In this document: piece after piece, positions 53,901-62,895 of the stretch
Position numbering within the stretch: the first letter of the stretch is position 1
How the letters are laid out: every line of letters begins with the position of its first letter
Assembly: GCA_900544965.1 (NCBI GenBank)
Contig: UQXE01000001.1
Coordinates: 1 to 64,000, forward strand
Reading direction: 5' to 3'
Length of the DNA: 64,000 nucleotides
Source of the DNA: an uncultured Eubacteriales bacterium
Lineage (GTDB): Bacteria; Bacillota; Clostridia; Christensenellales; CAG-138
Position numbers and translations under genes: made by a program
The notes under the pieces: generated by a model
The model's database searches: none
The model's input: only the letters and a program-made list of their open reading frames with translations
Told to the model about the DNA's origin: nothing

Positions 53901-54313
53901 TGTTCTTCCGCCGTCTTTTTCCTGCTCAGAGTACCCAATATGCCATTTACAAACGACGATGAGCTAACATCTCCAAAACGTTTTGCAAGCTCAACAGCCT
54001 CGTTGATTGAAACGCTGTCCGATATACAGTCGCAATATAGTATTTCGAATATGGATATTCTGAGAATGCATAATTCGACCTTGGAAATACGCTGTATCTC
54101 CCATCCTATCGACAATTCGCCTATAATCGAATCTATTTTATCCTCATTGTCTGCAACGCCGCTTAAAAGCTCGTTGGAAAAATCAATGTCCTCTTGCTTC
54201 GGGGTTTCGGTAATGCCCGATTGCTCAAGAATCGCCTCATATGTATCGTCACCCCCAAACATGCGGGCAAAGGCCAACTTCATCGCCACTTCTCTGGCGG
54301 TTCTTCTGCTCAT
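53897..54313 (-). CDS. nusB: Transcription antitermination factor NusB
   Basis: 138 residues, all-helical. SRRTAREVAMKLAFARMF at the N-terminus, then WEIQRISKVELCILRISIFEILY and VSINEAVELAKRFGDVSSSSFVNGILGTL, the classic NusB end. Binds boxA RNA with NusE for rRNA transcription. GGAGG precedes the ATG. Confidence 0.95.
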   Translation of the reverse strand: MSRRTAREVAMKLAFARMFGGDDTYEAILEQSGITETPKQEDIDFSNELLSGVADNEDKIDSIIGELSIGWEIQRISKVELCILRISIFEILYCDCISDSVSINEAVELAKRFGDVSSSSFVNGILGTLSRKKTAEEQ

Positions 54314-54350
54314 ATATTCCTCCAGGCCGGTTTAATACGCAATTATATGA

Positions 54351-54575
54351 TTATCGGTTATCCTTAAATATCGCATCAAAAAAGGCTTTTATGCTTCCCC
54401 TGCCCCCCTTGTCAAGCAAGCGTCCCATAAAATAGCAAACCGTAACAACGGCAGCTATTAAAATGGTTCTCCAAAAACCTATGGTAAAGCAGAGTATCAG
54501 CACCAGCAGGCCGATTAAAACCAGCAGAATGCGCCACTTATGCCTATTAAGAAATTCGGTTAAATTTGAATTCAT
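54351..54575 (-). CDS. DUF2273 small membrane protein
   Basis: 74 residues with two membrane helices (about 14-31, 33-50) and a basic short tail (GRLLDKGGRGSIKAFFDAIF). DUF2273 proteins lie between amaP and asp23 or nusB in Bacillota and are part of the Asp23 cell-envelope stress module. 13 bp separate it from amaP. Confidence 0.85.
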   Translation of the reverse strand: MNSNLTEFLNRHKWRILLVLIGLLVLILCFTIGFWRTILIAAVVTVCYFMGRLLDKGGRGSIKAFFDAIFKDNR

Positions 54576-54588
54576 AGCAGCACCCCGC

Positions 54589-55155
54589 CTAACTTATAGC
54601 CGGTTGTTGGGCCGCCTGATGAGATGGATTTACCACCAGAATCCTTACATCCGTTACCTGAATGCCTGAATATTTCTCTATATGCTCCTTCAGGCTATGC
54701 GACAGTTCGTCCGTAAACTCTGGAATGTTGGTTTCCGGCATGAGCGCTATCTTTATATTTACGTTAATTCCTTGAGCCGATGCTCCAATCGCCGTAACAC
54801 ACTCGCGGATCTGCTTTTGCGACTTGCAAAACCTCTGCGCCATATCGTCGAGGGCGGCAAGCGCTATATATGTAGTCCCTACTTCCGAAGCCCTTATCAA
54901 CGCCGCGCTTAGCGCCGATTGTTTTTGACCTGAAACCCCAAAGAACAGCAGTCTTATTGCGATTATAAGCAAAAGCAATCCTATAACCCCCGTCATAAGC
55001 GCCCCAACAGGCCCTGTGTATGGATAGCTAAGCACGCTGTCAACCATCTGTGCGCTTATAAATCCTGCCGCCATACCTATCAGTGCCAGTGCGACGGCGA
55101 TCACAACAATAAGCAAAAGTGCCAGAAGTATTTTATCAAACAGTTTCGGCTTCAT
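54589..55155 (-). CDS. amaP: Alkaline shock response membrane anchor protein AmaP
   Basis: 188 residues: two N-terminal membrane helices (about 8-31, 51-73) then an Asp23-like soluble domain (about 80-175, ASAQGINVNIKIALMP, TDVRILVV). AmaP anchors Asp23 to the membrane in staphylococci. Lies 98 bp after asp23 with DUF2273 behind it, the standard set. Confidence 0.88.
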   Translation of the reverse strand: MKPKLFDKILLALLLIVVIAVALALIGMAAGFISAQMVDSVLSYPYTGPVGALMTGVIGLLLLIIAIRLLFFGVSGQKQSALSAALIRASEVGTTYIALAALDDMAQRFCKSQKQIRECVTAIGASAQGINVNIKIALMPETNIPEFTDELSHSLKEHIEKYSGIQVTDVRILVVNPSHQAAQQPAIS

Positions 55156-55253
55156 TTCCGTTTCTCCTTCAGAATATCATATTCGGACGGACACCTTAAC
55201 GGCTCCGCCCGAATCCTCTTCTATTTGTTATTCAATGCTGTTGGAACAAAGAA

Positions 55254-55661
55254 CTATTCGCCGGATTCCGGCAGCTGCTTATCCTCCGGTTTTGCGAAGT
55301 TTATAGCCTGTACAAACATATTAACGCGGACAACTCTCAGCCCTGTCATGGTTTCAACCGCATTCTTAACTTCCTGTTGAACCTTTGAGCATACCTCGTG
55401 GATGCGATATCCATATTCAATTACTACACTGAGGTCAATCGCTGTCTCCTCCGTGCCGACTTCAACCTTCACGCCCTTTGTAAGGTTCTTTTTGCCAAAC
55501 ATCTCGGTAAAACCTTCGACCATGTTGCCGCTCATGGATGTCACGCCCTTAACTTCCGCCGCAGCAAGTCCGGCGATGGTGGCAACCACGTCGGGAGCGA
55601 ACACTATCTTTCCACCCTCGTTTGAGAGTACATCGGTGCTGATATCATTTTCGGGTGTCAT
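55254..55661 (-). CDS. asp23: Asp23/Gls24 family envelope stress response protein
   Basis: 135 residues of the Asp23/Gls24 fold: GKIVFAPDVVATIAGLAAAEVKGV, then LSVVIEYGYRIHEVCSKVQQEVKNAVE and VRVNMFVQAI. These proteins coat the inner membrane face and respond to envelope stress. AGGAGG precedes the ATG. Own promoter upstream with two palindromes. Confidence 0.93.
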   Translation of the reverse strand: MTPENDISTDVLSNEGGKIVFAPDVVATIAGLAAAEVKGVTSMSGNMVEGFTEMFGKKNLTKGVKVEVGTEETAIDLSVVIEYGYRIHEVCSKVQQEVKNAVETMTGLRVVRVNMFVQAINFAKPEDKQLPESGE

Positions 55662-55698
55662 AGTTATTTCCTCCTTATTGGGTATAATCTCTTACGTG

Positions 55699-55752
55699 TG
55701 GATTAATCCACCGATTATATAATCATTATACCAGAAAACACCGTTAATGCAA
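55699..55752 (-). promoter_or_regulatory. asp23 promoter with palindromic operator candidates
   Basis: On the minus strand TTGCAT (55747-55752), 16-bp spacer, TGG-TATAAT (extended -10, 55725-55730). Just downstream lie two perfect 12-bp palindromes, GATTATATAATC (55713-55724) and TGGATTAATCCA (55699-55710), at the likely start of the transcript. They could be a repressor site. Confidence 0.6.
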
Positions 55753-55778
55753 TCAAAAACATTAAACAAAGGTGTTTT
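55735..55778 (-). terminator. Weak terminator after spoIIIAH
   Basis: On the minus strand AAAACACC pairs with GGTGTTTT across a 28-nt loop, 20 bp after the spoIIIAH stop. The T content is inside the stem and the stem overlaps the asp23 -35, so read-through into asp23 is likely. Confidence 0.35.
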
Positions 55779-55799
55779 TTCTGAAAAGATTGGACACGA

Positions 55800-56333
55800 T
55801 CAGTTATTTGCGCTTACCTTGATGTTTTGGGCCTCCTCTCCTGTTTCGCGTTTTACTATATCAAGTATTTGAGCCACATCCTCATTGGTAAGCGTTGAGG
55901 CGTCGACAATCACATTGACCGACCCATAGTGAAAGGTAACCGCCGCGTCCGTAAAACCTTTCGCCTTTAACAGGCTCTCAATGGTAAACTCCTTTTCCAT
56001 ACAATCCACTATTTCAGTCATCTGCTCCTGCGCATCCTTAAGGGTTTCAGCGTCTGTGTTCTCGTTATTGATAATGGCGTTGAGGTATTCAATCTCCCTG
56101 TTTCGTGTTTGCTCACGGCTGGTTCTGAAATCTGCAAAGTAATTCGTACCGGCGCTCGACTGTATTGAAGTATCAATATCCGTCCCGCCGGCTGAATGCG
56201 TCGGCGGCGGACTGGGCGCGGGAGAGGATGTTTGACCGTTGAGCTGTACGTTTAAGTATACGGCTCCAATAAGCAGCGCGGCTACCACCGCAATAATTCC
56301 GACCGTTCTGGCGTTTACCTTTAGCTTTTTCAT
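55800..56333 (-). CDS. spoIIIAH: Stage III sporulation protein AH
   Basis: Mother-cell half of the SpoIIIA-SpoIIQ channel, with a ring-forming domain outside. 177 residues: one membrane helix (about 10-28), a Pro/Ser/Thr linker and the YscJ/FliF-like domain with EMTEIVDCMEKEFTIESLLKAKGF and VTFHYGSVNVIVDAS. GGAAGGTG precedes ATG 56333. Shorter linker than in B. subtilis (218 residues). Last gene of the spoIIIA operon. Confidence 0.9.
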   Translation of the reverse strand: MKKLKVNARTVGIIAVVAALLIGAVYLNVQLNGQTSSPAPSPPPTHSAGGTDIDTSIQSSAGTNYFADFRTSREQTRNREIEYLNAIINNENTDAETLKDAQEQMTEIVDCMEKEFTIESLLKAKGFTDAAVTFHYGSVNVIVDASTLTNEDVAQILDIVKRETGEEAQNIKVSANN

Positions 56334-56353
56334 AATATTAGCACCTTCCTTTT

Positions 56354-56920
56354 CTATTGTTCCATTTCGAATACTTCTATGCAATCGTCATCTATCCCAA
56401 GCACCGTCTTAACGGCATATTGCAAATTCAGCTTTACTGCTATATCCTCAGCGCCCTCAGCTACAACTATTACGCCGCGCACAAGCGGCTGCACCTCCGT
56501 AAGCACGATCGGTTCGTTCCCGCCATTCTTAGATATTGTTGCCGGAGAAGAGGATTCGGTATTGGTCTGCGACTCGCTCCCATCGCTGCCTGACGAGCTG
56601 TTTTGCTGTGTATCAGTGGACATCGCCGGTACCAGCCTTGATGTAGTTTCATATGTAATCATCACTTCAACCCTTCCAACGCCCTTTATGCCCGACAGCG
56701 TTTTTGCAAGCCGCTCTTCCAATCCTGATTCAGTAGAGACTGAAACCTCTGATACCACTACATCGTTGTCTTTTGGTTCTTCAGGGCTTTTGGGTATAAT
56801 TGTAGATACATATATAAGCACCGCGGCCAGGCCCAGCGCTACATATATTGCTATCTCCAGTTTTTTATTGCCTTTTATTTTGGCAATCAGCGTATCCCAC
56901 ATCTTCGTTTTGCCCTGCAT
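56354..56920 (-). CDS. spoIIIAG: Stage III sporulation protein AG
   Basis: 188 residues: one membrane helix (about 23-41) and a ring-building domain with LAKTLSGIKGVGRVEVMITYE and VLTEVQPLVRGVIVVAEGAED. A Ser/Asn/Gln-rich insert (about residues 110-130, SSSGSDGSESQTN) is inside the beta-triangle region. AG forms the large ring of the feeding-tube complex. GGAGGTGA precedes the ATG. Confidence 0.92.
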   Translation of the reverse strand: MQGKTKMWDTLIAKIKGNKKLEIAIYVALGLAAVLIYVSTIIPKSPEEPKDNDVVVSEVSVSTESGLEERLAKTLSGIKGVGRVEVMITYETTSRLVPAMSTDTQQNSSSGSDGSESQTNTESSSPATISKNGGNEPIVLTEVQPLVRGVIVVAEGAEDIAVKLNLQYAVKTVLGIDDDCIEVFEMEQ

Positions 56921-56939
56921 TTAATCTCACCTCCCGCGT

Positions 56940-57110
56940 CTAAAAGTAAAACAGGCTGACAATAGGCTCCGCAATGGTTAAAAGCACCGCCATATCTATG
57001 ACCTTCTCCGCGCTGGATTTCAGCTTTCCATCGGGCAGCGCGAACTTTAGAAGCATCGCAGTTATGGATACCGCCGCAATCTTTATAATCTGTTGATATA
57101 TCCATTCCAT
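56940..57110 (-). CDS. spoIIIAF: Stage III sporulation protein AF, short form
   Basis: 56 residues from ATG 57110 (60 if the overlapping GTG at 57122 is used). It keeps only the N-terminal pair of membrane helices (MEWIYQQIIKIAAVSITAMLL and MAVLLTIAEPIVSLFYF). SpoIIIAF is about 200 residues in B. subtilis; the soluble C-terminal domain is missing. Only 19 bp separate the stop from AG, so no frameshifted remainder exists. Confidence 0.75.
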   Translation of the reverse strand: MEWIYQQIIKIAAVSITAMLLKFALPDGKLKSSAEKVIDMAVLLTIAEPIVSLFYF

Positions 57111-57114
57111 ATCA

Positions 57115-58305
57115 TCACCCACTTATATATATGTTTCCCGTACCGATGATTATGCCAATCGTTATTATAAACATAAGACCGCAGCCTATCACCGCCGCGA
57201 ACAGGTATCCCGCGATATCGGCCACCGACGACAGCATTTTTGGAAGGCTTGAAGAGGCAATGGGTTCGCATATAGCGGCAGCTATTCTAAGGGTAAACAT
57301 TGTGCACGCTATCTGAATAAGCGGTGACGCTACGCGGCCCACGGCTATTAAAATTGAAGCTATTCCCGCCGCGTTTTTCACGATCATTGAGCATCCCATA
57401 ACAGTATCTACCGTGCCTGAAACCATGCCTCCAATTATCGGGACAAATTTATCTATGGCGAACTTTGCCGTCTTTAGCGAAAGGCCGCTTACCGAAGATA
57501 CGGCTATCCCCGAAATCGCGGTTATGCCAATATATAGCGTAAACATGAACCCCAGTATCCATTTAGCCGAATTTTTACTTAGAGAGTATAGCTGGCCAAG
57601 CTGTGCCCGTCCAGTCAAGTTGTTGATAAGAGCCAGAACGCCCCCGGCGAGCACAATGGGCACTATCAGGGACTGAATTACCTTGATTACTGTGCTGCTC
57701 AAAAAGGCCAGAAGAGGGCTTATTGCGGCATTTGCCTCTATTCCTCCCGCTGCGGACAGCATGGTGGTCATTACAGGCAATACAGCTTCTGTAAGATTGG
57801 CTATCCCCCCTATTGCTTTTCCCGCTATACCCGCCATACGCCCCAATGCATATACGACCAAGCCTACCGCTAGCCCATAGCAGATAAAGCCCGTCAATGT
57901 CTTTAGCCCGCTTTTCTCCTTTCCGCCTATAAGTATATCCGCGAATCCGCCTATAAGCGCCGAACAGAGAAAGCCGGCAAGCAGCCCAAGGTTTGACGCC
58001 AACTCGGACCGCACCATCCCCAGAATTGATTCCAACGTTTCCCCGGGTTCAATCGCCGCTTCACCGGCCGCCTGTTGATATATAATATCCGAAGCTGTTT
58101 CGCCCTTAAACACATCCCATTCCATCGCGTCCAGCTCGGACTGCCACTCAGACAGATCGTAACCTCCAAGCTGCGACCGGATTTCCCAATCGATGTCTTC
58201 AATCGTATCGCTTTCAACATTGTCGTCCGCCGCCAACACGTAAGCGGGCAACATCAAAAGCATTATGACGGCCAGCAGCAGCATTCTGACATGGGTCCTG
58301 ATCAT
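57115..58305 (-). CDS. spoIIIAE: Stage III sporulation protein AE
   Basis: 396 residues: a signal peptide (1-25), an extracytoplasmic segment (about 26-105, IDWEIRSQLGGYDLSEWQSELD), then about eight membrane helices with LTGRAQLGQLYSLSKNSAKWILGFMFTLYIG and KFVPIIGGMVSGTVDTVMGC. Candidate transporter of the SpoIIIA complex. Overlaps spoIIIAD by 4 bp. Confidence 0.94.
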   Translation of the reverse strand: MIRTHVRMLLLAVIMLLMLPAYVLAADDNVESDTIEDIDWEIRSQLGGYDLSEWQSELDAMEWDVFKGETASDIIYQQAAGEAAIEPGETLESILGMVRSELASNLGLLAGFLCSALIGGFADILIGGKEKSGLKTLTGFICYGLAVGLVVYALGRMAGIAGKAIGGIANLTEAVLPVMTTMLSAAGGIEANAAISPLLAFLSSTVIKVIQSLIVPIVLAGGVLALINNLTGRAQLGQLYSLSKNSAKWILGFMFTLYIGITAISGIAVSSVSGLSLKTAKFAIDKFVPIIGGMVSGTVDTVMGCSMIVKNAAGIASILIAVGRVASPLIQIACTMFTLRIAAAICEPIASSSLPKMLSSVADIAGYLFAAVIGCGLMFIITIGIIIGTGNIYISG

Positions 58306-58688
58306 GGCACCAGCTCCAGAATCATATCCAATATTGAAAATGCGGTCGGCGCCGCCGCAAGCAGGATCATAACCCTTCCGGCAAGCTCGACTTTGGACGC
58401 TATTGCGCTTTCACCCGCATCCGTACATATCTGCGCCGCAAGCTGGATTATATACGCTATTCCCACTACCTTGAATATCAGCATGATGTAATCGCTGTTA
58501 AGGCCATAGCTGGCGGCGGCGTTTTTTACGGTATCAACAAACCCGGTAATCTCCCCCACCACAACTATGAGCAGCGTAATACCTGCCGCTATACTCACCT
58601 GTATCGCCATCTCCGGCTTGTACGACCGTATCACCATCACAAGCGTAACCGCGATAATCGCAATTCCCACTATTTTGAATATTGCCAT
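58302..58688 (-). CDS. spoIIIAD: Stage III sporulation protein AD
   Basis: 128 residues with four membrane helices and IVGIAIIAVTLVMVIRSYKPEMAI at the start, VKNAAASYGLNSDYIMLIFKVVGIAYIIQ in the middle. Related to AC. Begins 14 bp after spoIIIAC. Confidence 0.92.
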   Translation of the reverse strand: MAIFKIVGIAIIAVTLVMVIRSYKPEMAIQVSIAAGITLLIVVVGEITGFVDTVKNAAASYGLNSDYIMLIFKVVGIAYIIQLAAQICTDAGESAIASKVELAGRVMILLAAAPTAFSILDMILELVP

Positions 58689-58702
58689 ATCTAATCACCC
58701 AT

Positions 58703-58900
58703 TTAATACAGGCCAAAAATTCGCGACACGCTGTCAAAGAGCGCCCCTATCTGATTTAAAACCATCATCAGAGCTATTATAATGCCAGCCAGCGCCGTTA
58801 TCATCGCTATATCGTCGCGTCCGGTCTGTTTCAAAAGCTGACAGGCCACAGCGACAAGTATCCCTATACCCGCAATCTTAAGTATTATGTCAATCCCCAT
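58703..58900 (-). CDS. spoIIIAC: Stage III sporulation protein AC
   Basis: 65 residues, two membrane helices, beginning MGIDIILKIAGIGILVAV and ending VLNQIGALFDSVSRIFGLY. The longer frame upstream lies within spoIIIAB and lacks hydrophobic sequence, so ATG 58900 is used, giving family length. Confidence 0.92.
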   Translation of the reverse strand: MGIDIILKIAGIGILVAVACQLLKQTGRDDIAMITALAGIIIALMMVLNQIGALFDSVSRIFGLY

Positions 58901-58916
58901 TGTCTTCCTCCGTAGC

Positions 58917-59420
58917 CTAGAGTATAAGTATCGCCGCAGCCAGTCCGGTAAGCGCGCCAAGCGAACTGTAGAGCCGCTCTTTAACCGAAAGTTCCTTTGA
59001 AAGGGCGTCTATAGCCCCCGTAAGCTGCAAAATCGCAAGCTCCGCCTGCCTTAGCTGGCCGCTTAAGTCGCTTGTCCCCAATCCCTTTGCAAAGTCGGCT
59101 AATATCCTTCTTTCCTCAGCGCTCAGGCGCATAAACTCCTGTCTGCTGCTCTCCACCATGCGCCACGCGTCTCCGGCCGCGCTGCTGCCGTCCATATTGT
59201 CGCAAAGAAGCCTCCATATTTCAGCATCCTTGAAGTTGGAATAATCGGAAATCAGGCTTTTTATCGGGCGTAGGGTAAACTCAAGCTGGTTTTTTATCTG
59301 TTCTATGTCATATTTCATATTCTGCAGAAAACCCAGCCTCGACTTAATATCCCATGCTTTGCTCATGCCAAACAAGGCGCAAACTGCAAATATCATGGCC
59401 GCGGAAATGTACCTAAGCAT
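58917..59420 (-). CDS. spoIIIAB: Stage III sporulation protein AB
   Basis: 167 residues: an N-terminal helix (about 4-20), a long coiled domain related to GspF/T2SS F proteins, with LGFLQNMKYDIEQIKNQLEFTLRPI and LSAEERRILADFAKGLG, and a C-terminal membrane helix. Overlaps spoIIIAA by 8 bp. Confidence 0.9.
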   Translation of the reverse strand: MLRYISAAMIFAVCALFGMSKAWDIKSRLGFLQNMKYDIEQIKNQLEFTLRPIKSLISDYSNFKDAEIWRLLCDNMDGSSAAGDAWRMVESSRQEFMRLSAEERRILADFAKGLGTSDLSGQLRQAELAILQLTGAIDALSKELSVKERLYSSLGALTGLAAAILIL

Positions 59421-60345
59421 TTATATTCACCTTCAATCCCGCATATGCCGGCTCCTCGCGGGCATGTATTCCAAACTGATCTCTAGTCAATCTCAGCACC
59501 TTTTTAAAGGCCCCTTCGCTAAGCAGCGCATTCATCGACGGTCTTGACCTCAGCTCTGCCATGTCCGAGGCGTGGGCGCTAGCTATTAGCGCTATGCCGC
59601 AGTTGACCGCCTCAAGCGCCGCGGCTGCGTCCCTGTCATTTCCCAGCTCGTCCGTAAGGAGTATCTCAGGGGACATGGAACGCACAGCCATCATCATGCC
59701 GTCAGCCTTTGGGCATCCTGTCAATATGTCGGTACGGCAGCCCAGATCCAGGCTGGCAATACCGTTTACGCTTCCCGAAAGCTCGTTCCTTTCGTCCACA
59801 ACACAAACCTTTTTGGGTATTACTCCCACGCCGTCGCTAAACCTCCTTGCAATATCGCGAAGCGCCGTTGTCTTGCCTGTTCCAGGCGGGGATATAAGCA
59901 GCGACGATACCGGACGCCCAAACCCATCTATAAGCGATTTTATGATATGCTTTGCGGCATCCCTGACCTCGCGGGCAATCCTTATGTTAAATCCAGTTAC
60001 GTCAGCCAGGCGTTTTATATGCCCTCGTTCCGTGATGGCCCTTCCACAAAGGCCTATACGGCAACCGCCTATTGTAACAAAGCCCTGCTTCAGTTCCTCC
60101 TCCCTGGCGTAGATCGAGTGTTCGCATATATTGATAAGCAATCGGGCACAATCGTCCGCTGTTGCCACGATGTCCGATATCATCTCGTCCCCATCCGAGT
60201 ATATTAGCTGAACCTGCCTGTTGACCCGTATACGTATCTCCTCAAGCGCTCTTTGAGCGTTTACGGAAACAAGTATTTGGCTTAGCCGCGGCGGGAATAT
60301 GTACTTTAACTCATTGTCCAATGATCTATAGGTAGTATTAAGCAT
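59413..60345 (-). CDS. spoIIIAA: Stage III sporulation protein AA (ATPase)
   Basis: 310 residues, VirB11/T4SS-like secretion ATPase that powers the SpoIIIA complex. Walker A PPGTGKT (about 149-155), CVVDERNELSGS (Walker B region), then RSMSPEILLTDELGNDRD. ATG 60345 has AAAGGAGG seven bases upstream; the longer frame would lie before that site. First gene of spoIIIA. A sigma-E promoter should be upstream but I could not place it with confidence. Confidence 0.93.
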   Translation of the reverse strand: MLNTTYRSLDNELKYIFPPRLSQILVSVNAQRALEEIRIRVNRQVQLIYSDGDEMISDIVATADDCARLLINICEHSIYAREEELKQGFVTIGGCRIGLCGRAITERGHIKRLADVTGFNIRIAREVRDAAKHIIKSLIDGFGRPVSSLLISPPGTGKTTALRDIARRFSDGVGVIPKKVCVVDERNELSGSVNGIASLDLGCRTDILTGCPKADGMMMAVRSMSPEILLTDELGNDRDAAAALEAVNCGIALIASAHASDMAELRSRPSMNALLSEGAFKKVLRLTRDQFGIHAREEPAYAGLKVNINA

Positions 60346-60579
60346 CGCATGTCCTCCTTTGTTAGAGTTTATGAAAGCGGACACGCGATTATCACGTGCC
60401 CGCCCAAAAGGATGCATATGTTTATTTTATACCTTATCAATTAGGATTAGGGTTCTATCAGGCTGGCTATAGGCTTCATAAGTCATTAGCCGCTTCAAAT
60501 AGGCAATAGATTATTAAGGCCGTTTTTAAGTTTTGCTTAACCTCCGGCAATCTTGACTACTTAACTGTATTGAAATATA

Positions 60580-61497
60580 TCATGCTGCGGAATTCCGTCG
60601 ATCAGCAGTTGATCCGTAGAAAACGAACAGTTGAAGTAGCCCCTTATCCGTTATAAAATTTATCCTGTCTGTCATATTTGTGCTTGTAAGTTGAATCATC
60701 GAACCCTCCTTGAGCTCTATCGGCCTGTACTCATCCTCGTCAGAACCGATTAACTCATACGCGTCAAAATCCTTTTTTATAAGATGATATTTGTATTCCT
60801 TATTGTATTCCATTATATTATAATAGTGATTCGTTTGCACAAGCGTATCGCTTGTAAACGCATACTTCATCCTGCAGCACTTTGTGCCTGCTACTTCATA
60901 GAGAGATTCCATCGTCACAAACCCTCTTTCAACGCTTACAGGATAACCCCTCATCATTATGCAAAAATTGTTAATGTTTGAGAAATAGGTGCAACTTTCT
61001 TCCGATTCCCCCAGAAAACAGTGAATAACAGCATCGTTCTTCCCGTCCCCGTTTAGATCGGTAATTGCCGCATATGCGCCAACATATGGCATAGGTTCAC
61101 CTATTTTGATCCGGGCTTAATATGGACCGTCTTGAGTCAGGATCAACTGATAACCCGTCAAAGGCGTATTTGCCCTTTCGGCCTTCAGCGAATATCTAAC
61201 CTGCCCAAGCTTTATAGTTTCTCCCAGATTTATATAGGCTATATCTATATCGTCTTTTACATCCTCGATTTTGTAGACGGGCTGCCAATCATGACCATCT
61301 GCAAAGCCGCCTGCTTCATCCTCCTTTGGGTTTTCATCTGATTGTCCTTCCACATTGGATTTGCTTGCATCCGCTATGGAAGACTTTGCCGTTTCCAAGG
61401 GAACACGCATAAGGTTATCAGCTTTATTGCATCCGTATAAACACAGCATGTCCAATACAAGGACTATAATTATTGTTATTATATGATGTTTAAATAA
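60580..61497 (-). pseudogene. Lipoprotein pseudogene, paralogue of 61703-62695
   Basis: Two open frames (61455-61117 and 61092-60580) are in the same reading frame and are split by a single TAA (61117-61119). Across it the reading LILTQDGPY-stop-ARIKIGEP-MPYVGAYAAITDLNGDGK aligns with LMLSQDGYDHEIGSPRMFEGAYAAIVDLNGDGK of the next gene. The lipobox (CLYGC) is present, but the signal peptide continues upstream to about 61497 without any ATG, GTG or TTG, with TTA where a start would be. So two lesions: lost start and one nonsense codon. Recent decay. Confidence 0.7.
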
Positions 61498-61702
61498 TTC
61501 TGCCTTTCCCCGTTCGCTTTAAATTTTAAGCGTTAATTCGAACCTGTAAACTGTAATAATCATTAAGTGTGGATCGTTGAATATATATTTTCTAATGATT
61601 GACTCTTTTGCGATTGCATGATGGGCCTGTTCAAACCGCTCATGGATAAATATGCTTGGCATCAAACAATTTATATAGTATGAGGACTATCCGCCTTAAT
61701 CA

Positions 61703-62695
61703 TCATCCCGGCCAAGATAATTCATAGGAATCAAATATCTCCTCCTGTGGAACTCCGTTAATTAGCCTGTCCCAGGTGAAAAACGAATAATTGAAATAGC
61801 CTTCAAGCCCGCCTTCAGTCTTGAAATTAATCCTGTCTATTAGATTTGTGCTGATTACCTGAAGCTTTGTCCCTGCCTTTAAAGTAATCGGGCTATATGA
61901 ACCCGTACCGGCGTCCTTTAGCATAAAGGCTTCAAAGTCCTTAATTACCGTATGATATTTGGGGGCACAGCCGTCCTCGACAACTATATCGAAAAACATG
62001 CTGCTCTGCACCATCATTTCATTCGAGTAAGCATATCTCATCGTAACACACTTAGCGCTTATAATATTATCAAAGAACATTTTTAAAGTTATATAGCCCT
62101 CTTCTATGTCTACTGGATACTTTTCTAAGCATGAGCGTACAAAGCCAAACGTTCCATCCCACACATAGGTATCGGAGGTTAACGGAGCGTCAATGTCCAT
62201 ATGCTGCGCCTCTATTATAACGTCGTCCAGTTTCCCATCCCCGTTGAGATCAACAATTGCGGCATAAGCGCCTTCGAACATCCTTGGGCTTCCTATCTCA
62301 TGGTCATAGCCGTCCTGACTCAGCATCAGCTGATAGAGTCCATCCCGAACCTGTGTTGCCCACAGCTTATACTTATACCCGCCCACATCAACCGACTCGC
62401 CTATGTTTATAAAATGAACCTCCATATCATCCTGTATATTCGGTCTTTTCTGTATTATATTCCAATCGCTATAATCATCAACTTCCTTCAGCGGCTCATC
62501 AATATCGTTTAACGGGCTCTGCGCTGCCGTTCGTGTTTGCCCTTCGGTGGCATCCGGCGTAGCCCCAGGGCTAAAGGTGGAATTCATTGTTTGCCCCCCT
62601 ATCGCTTCACTATCCTCTGGTATACAGCTGATTAATAAAACCGCACATGCCAATATTGAAATCGCCAATAACAGACCTAATGTTTTTTTACTCAT
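61703..62695 (-). CDS. Hypothetical lipoprotein with DxNxDGx repeat-like motif
   Basis: 330 residues: a lipoprotein signal peptide with LLISC (Cys 24), a Thr/Ser/Pro linker (about 30-75) and a surface domain with YQLMLSQDG and AAIVDLNGDGKLDDVII, a calcium-binding-like DxNxDGxxDD loop of the FG-GAP/dockerin type. No enzyme motif. AAAGGAG precedes the ATG. Its damaged sister lies just downstream. Confidence 0.65.
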   Translation of the reverse strand: MSKKTLGLLLAISILACAVLLISCIPEDSEAIGGQTMNSTFSPGATPDATEGQTRTAAQSPLNDIDEPLKEVDDYSDWNIIQKRPNIQDDMEVHFINIGESVDVGGYKYKLWATQVRDGLYQLMLSQDGYDHEIGSPRMFEGAYAAIVDLNGDGKLDDVIIEAQHMDIDAPLTSDTYVWDGTFGFVRSCLEKYPVDIEEGYITLKMFFDNIISAKCVTMRYAYSNEMMVQSSMFFDIVVEDGCAPKYHTVIKDFEAFMLKDAGTGSYSPITLKAGTKLQVISTNLIDRINFKTEGGLEGYFNYSFFTWDRLINGVPQEEIFDSYELSWPG

Positions 62696-62895
62696 TTAAA
62701 ACTCCTTTCTCAAGAAAAAACAACTGTTTCTTATCCATCTATTACTCTTACTGAAAGGTATAATTATTAATAATAAATCTATGAATTATATTATAATATA
62801 ACAATTAAATTAATTACTTATCAAGTCTATGCCAAACTTATTGATAATTGCGGCACATTCATCAAACATTAAGATGCCTGCGCCGCCAACCTTAT

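Noticed and set aside
60366..60394. sigma-E-like promoter (TGATAAT / CATAAACT) before spoIIIAA
   Set aside because: The predicted start point would cut into the spoIIIAA ribosome binding site, so the match is probably chance.
61117..61119. Programmed stop-codon read-through in the lipoprotein gene
   Set aside because: The stop is TAA, no read-through context is evident and the start codon is also lost, so a pseudogene is simpler.
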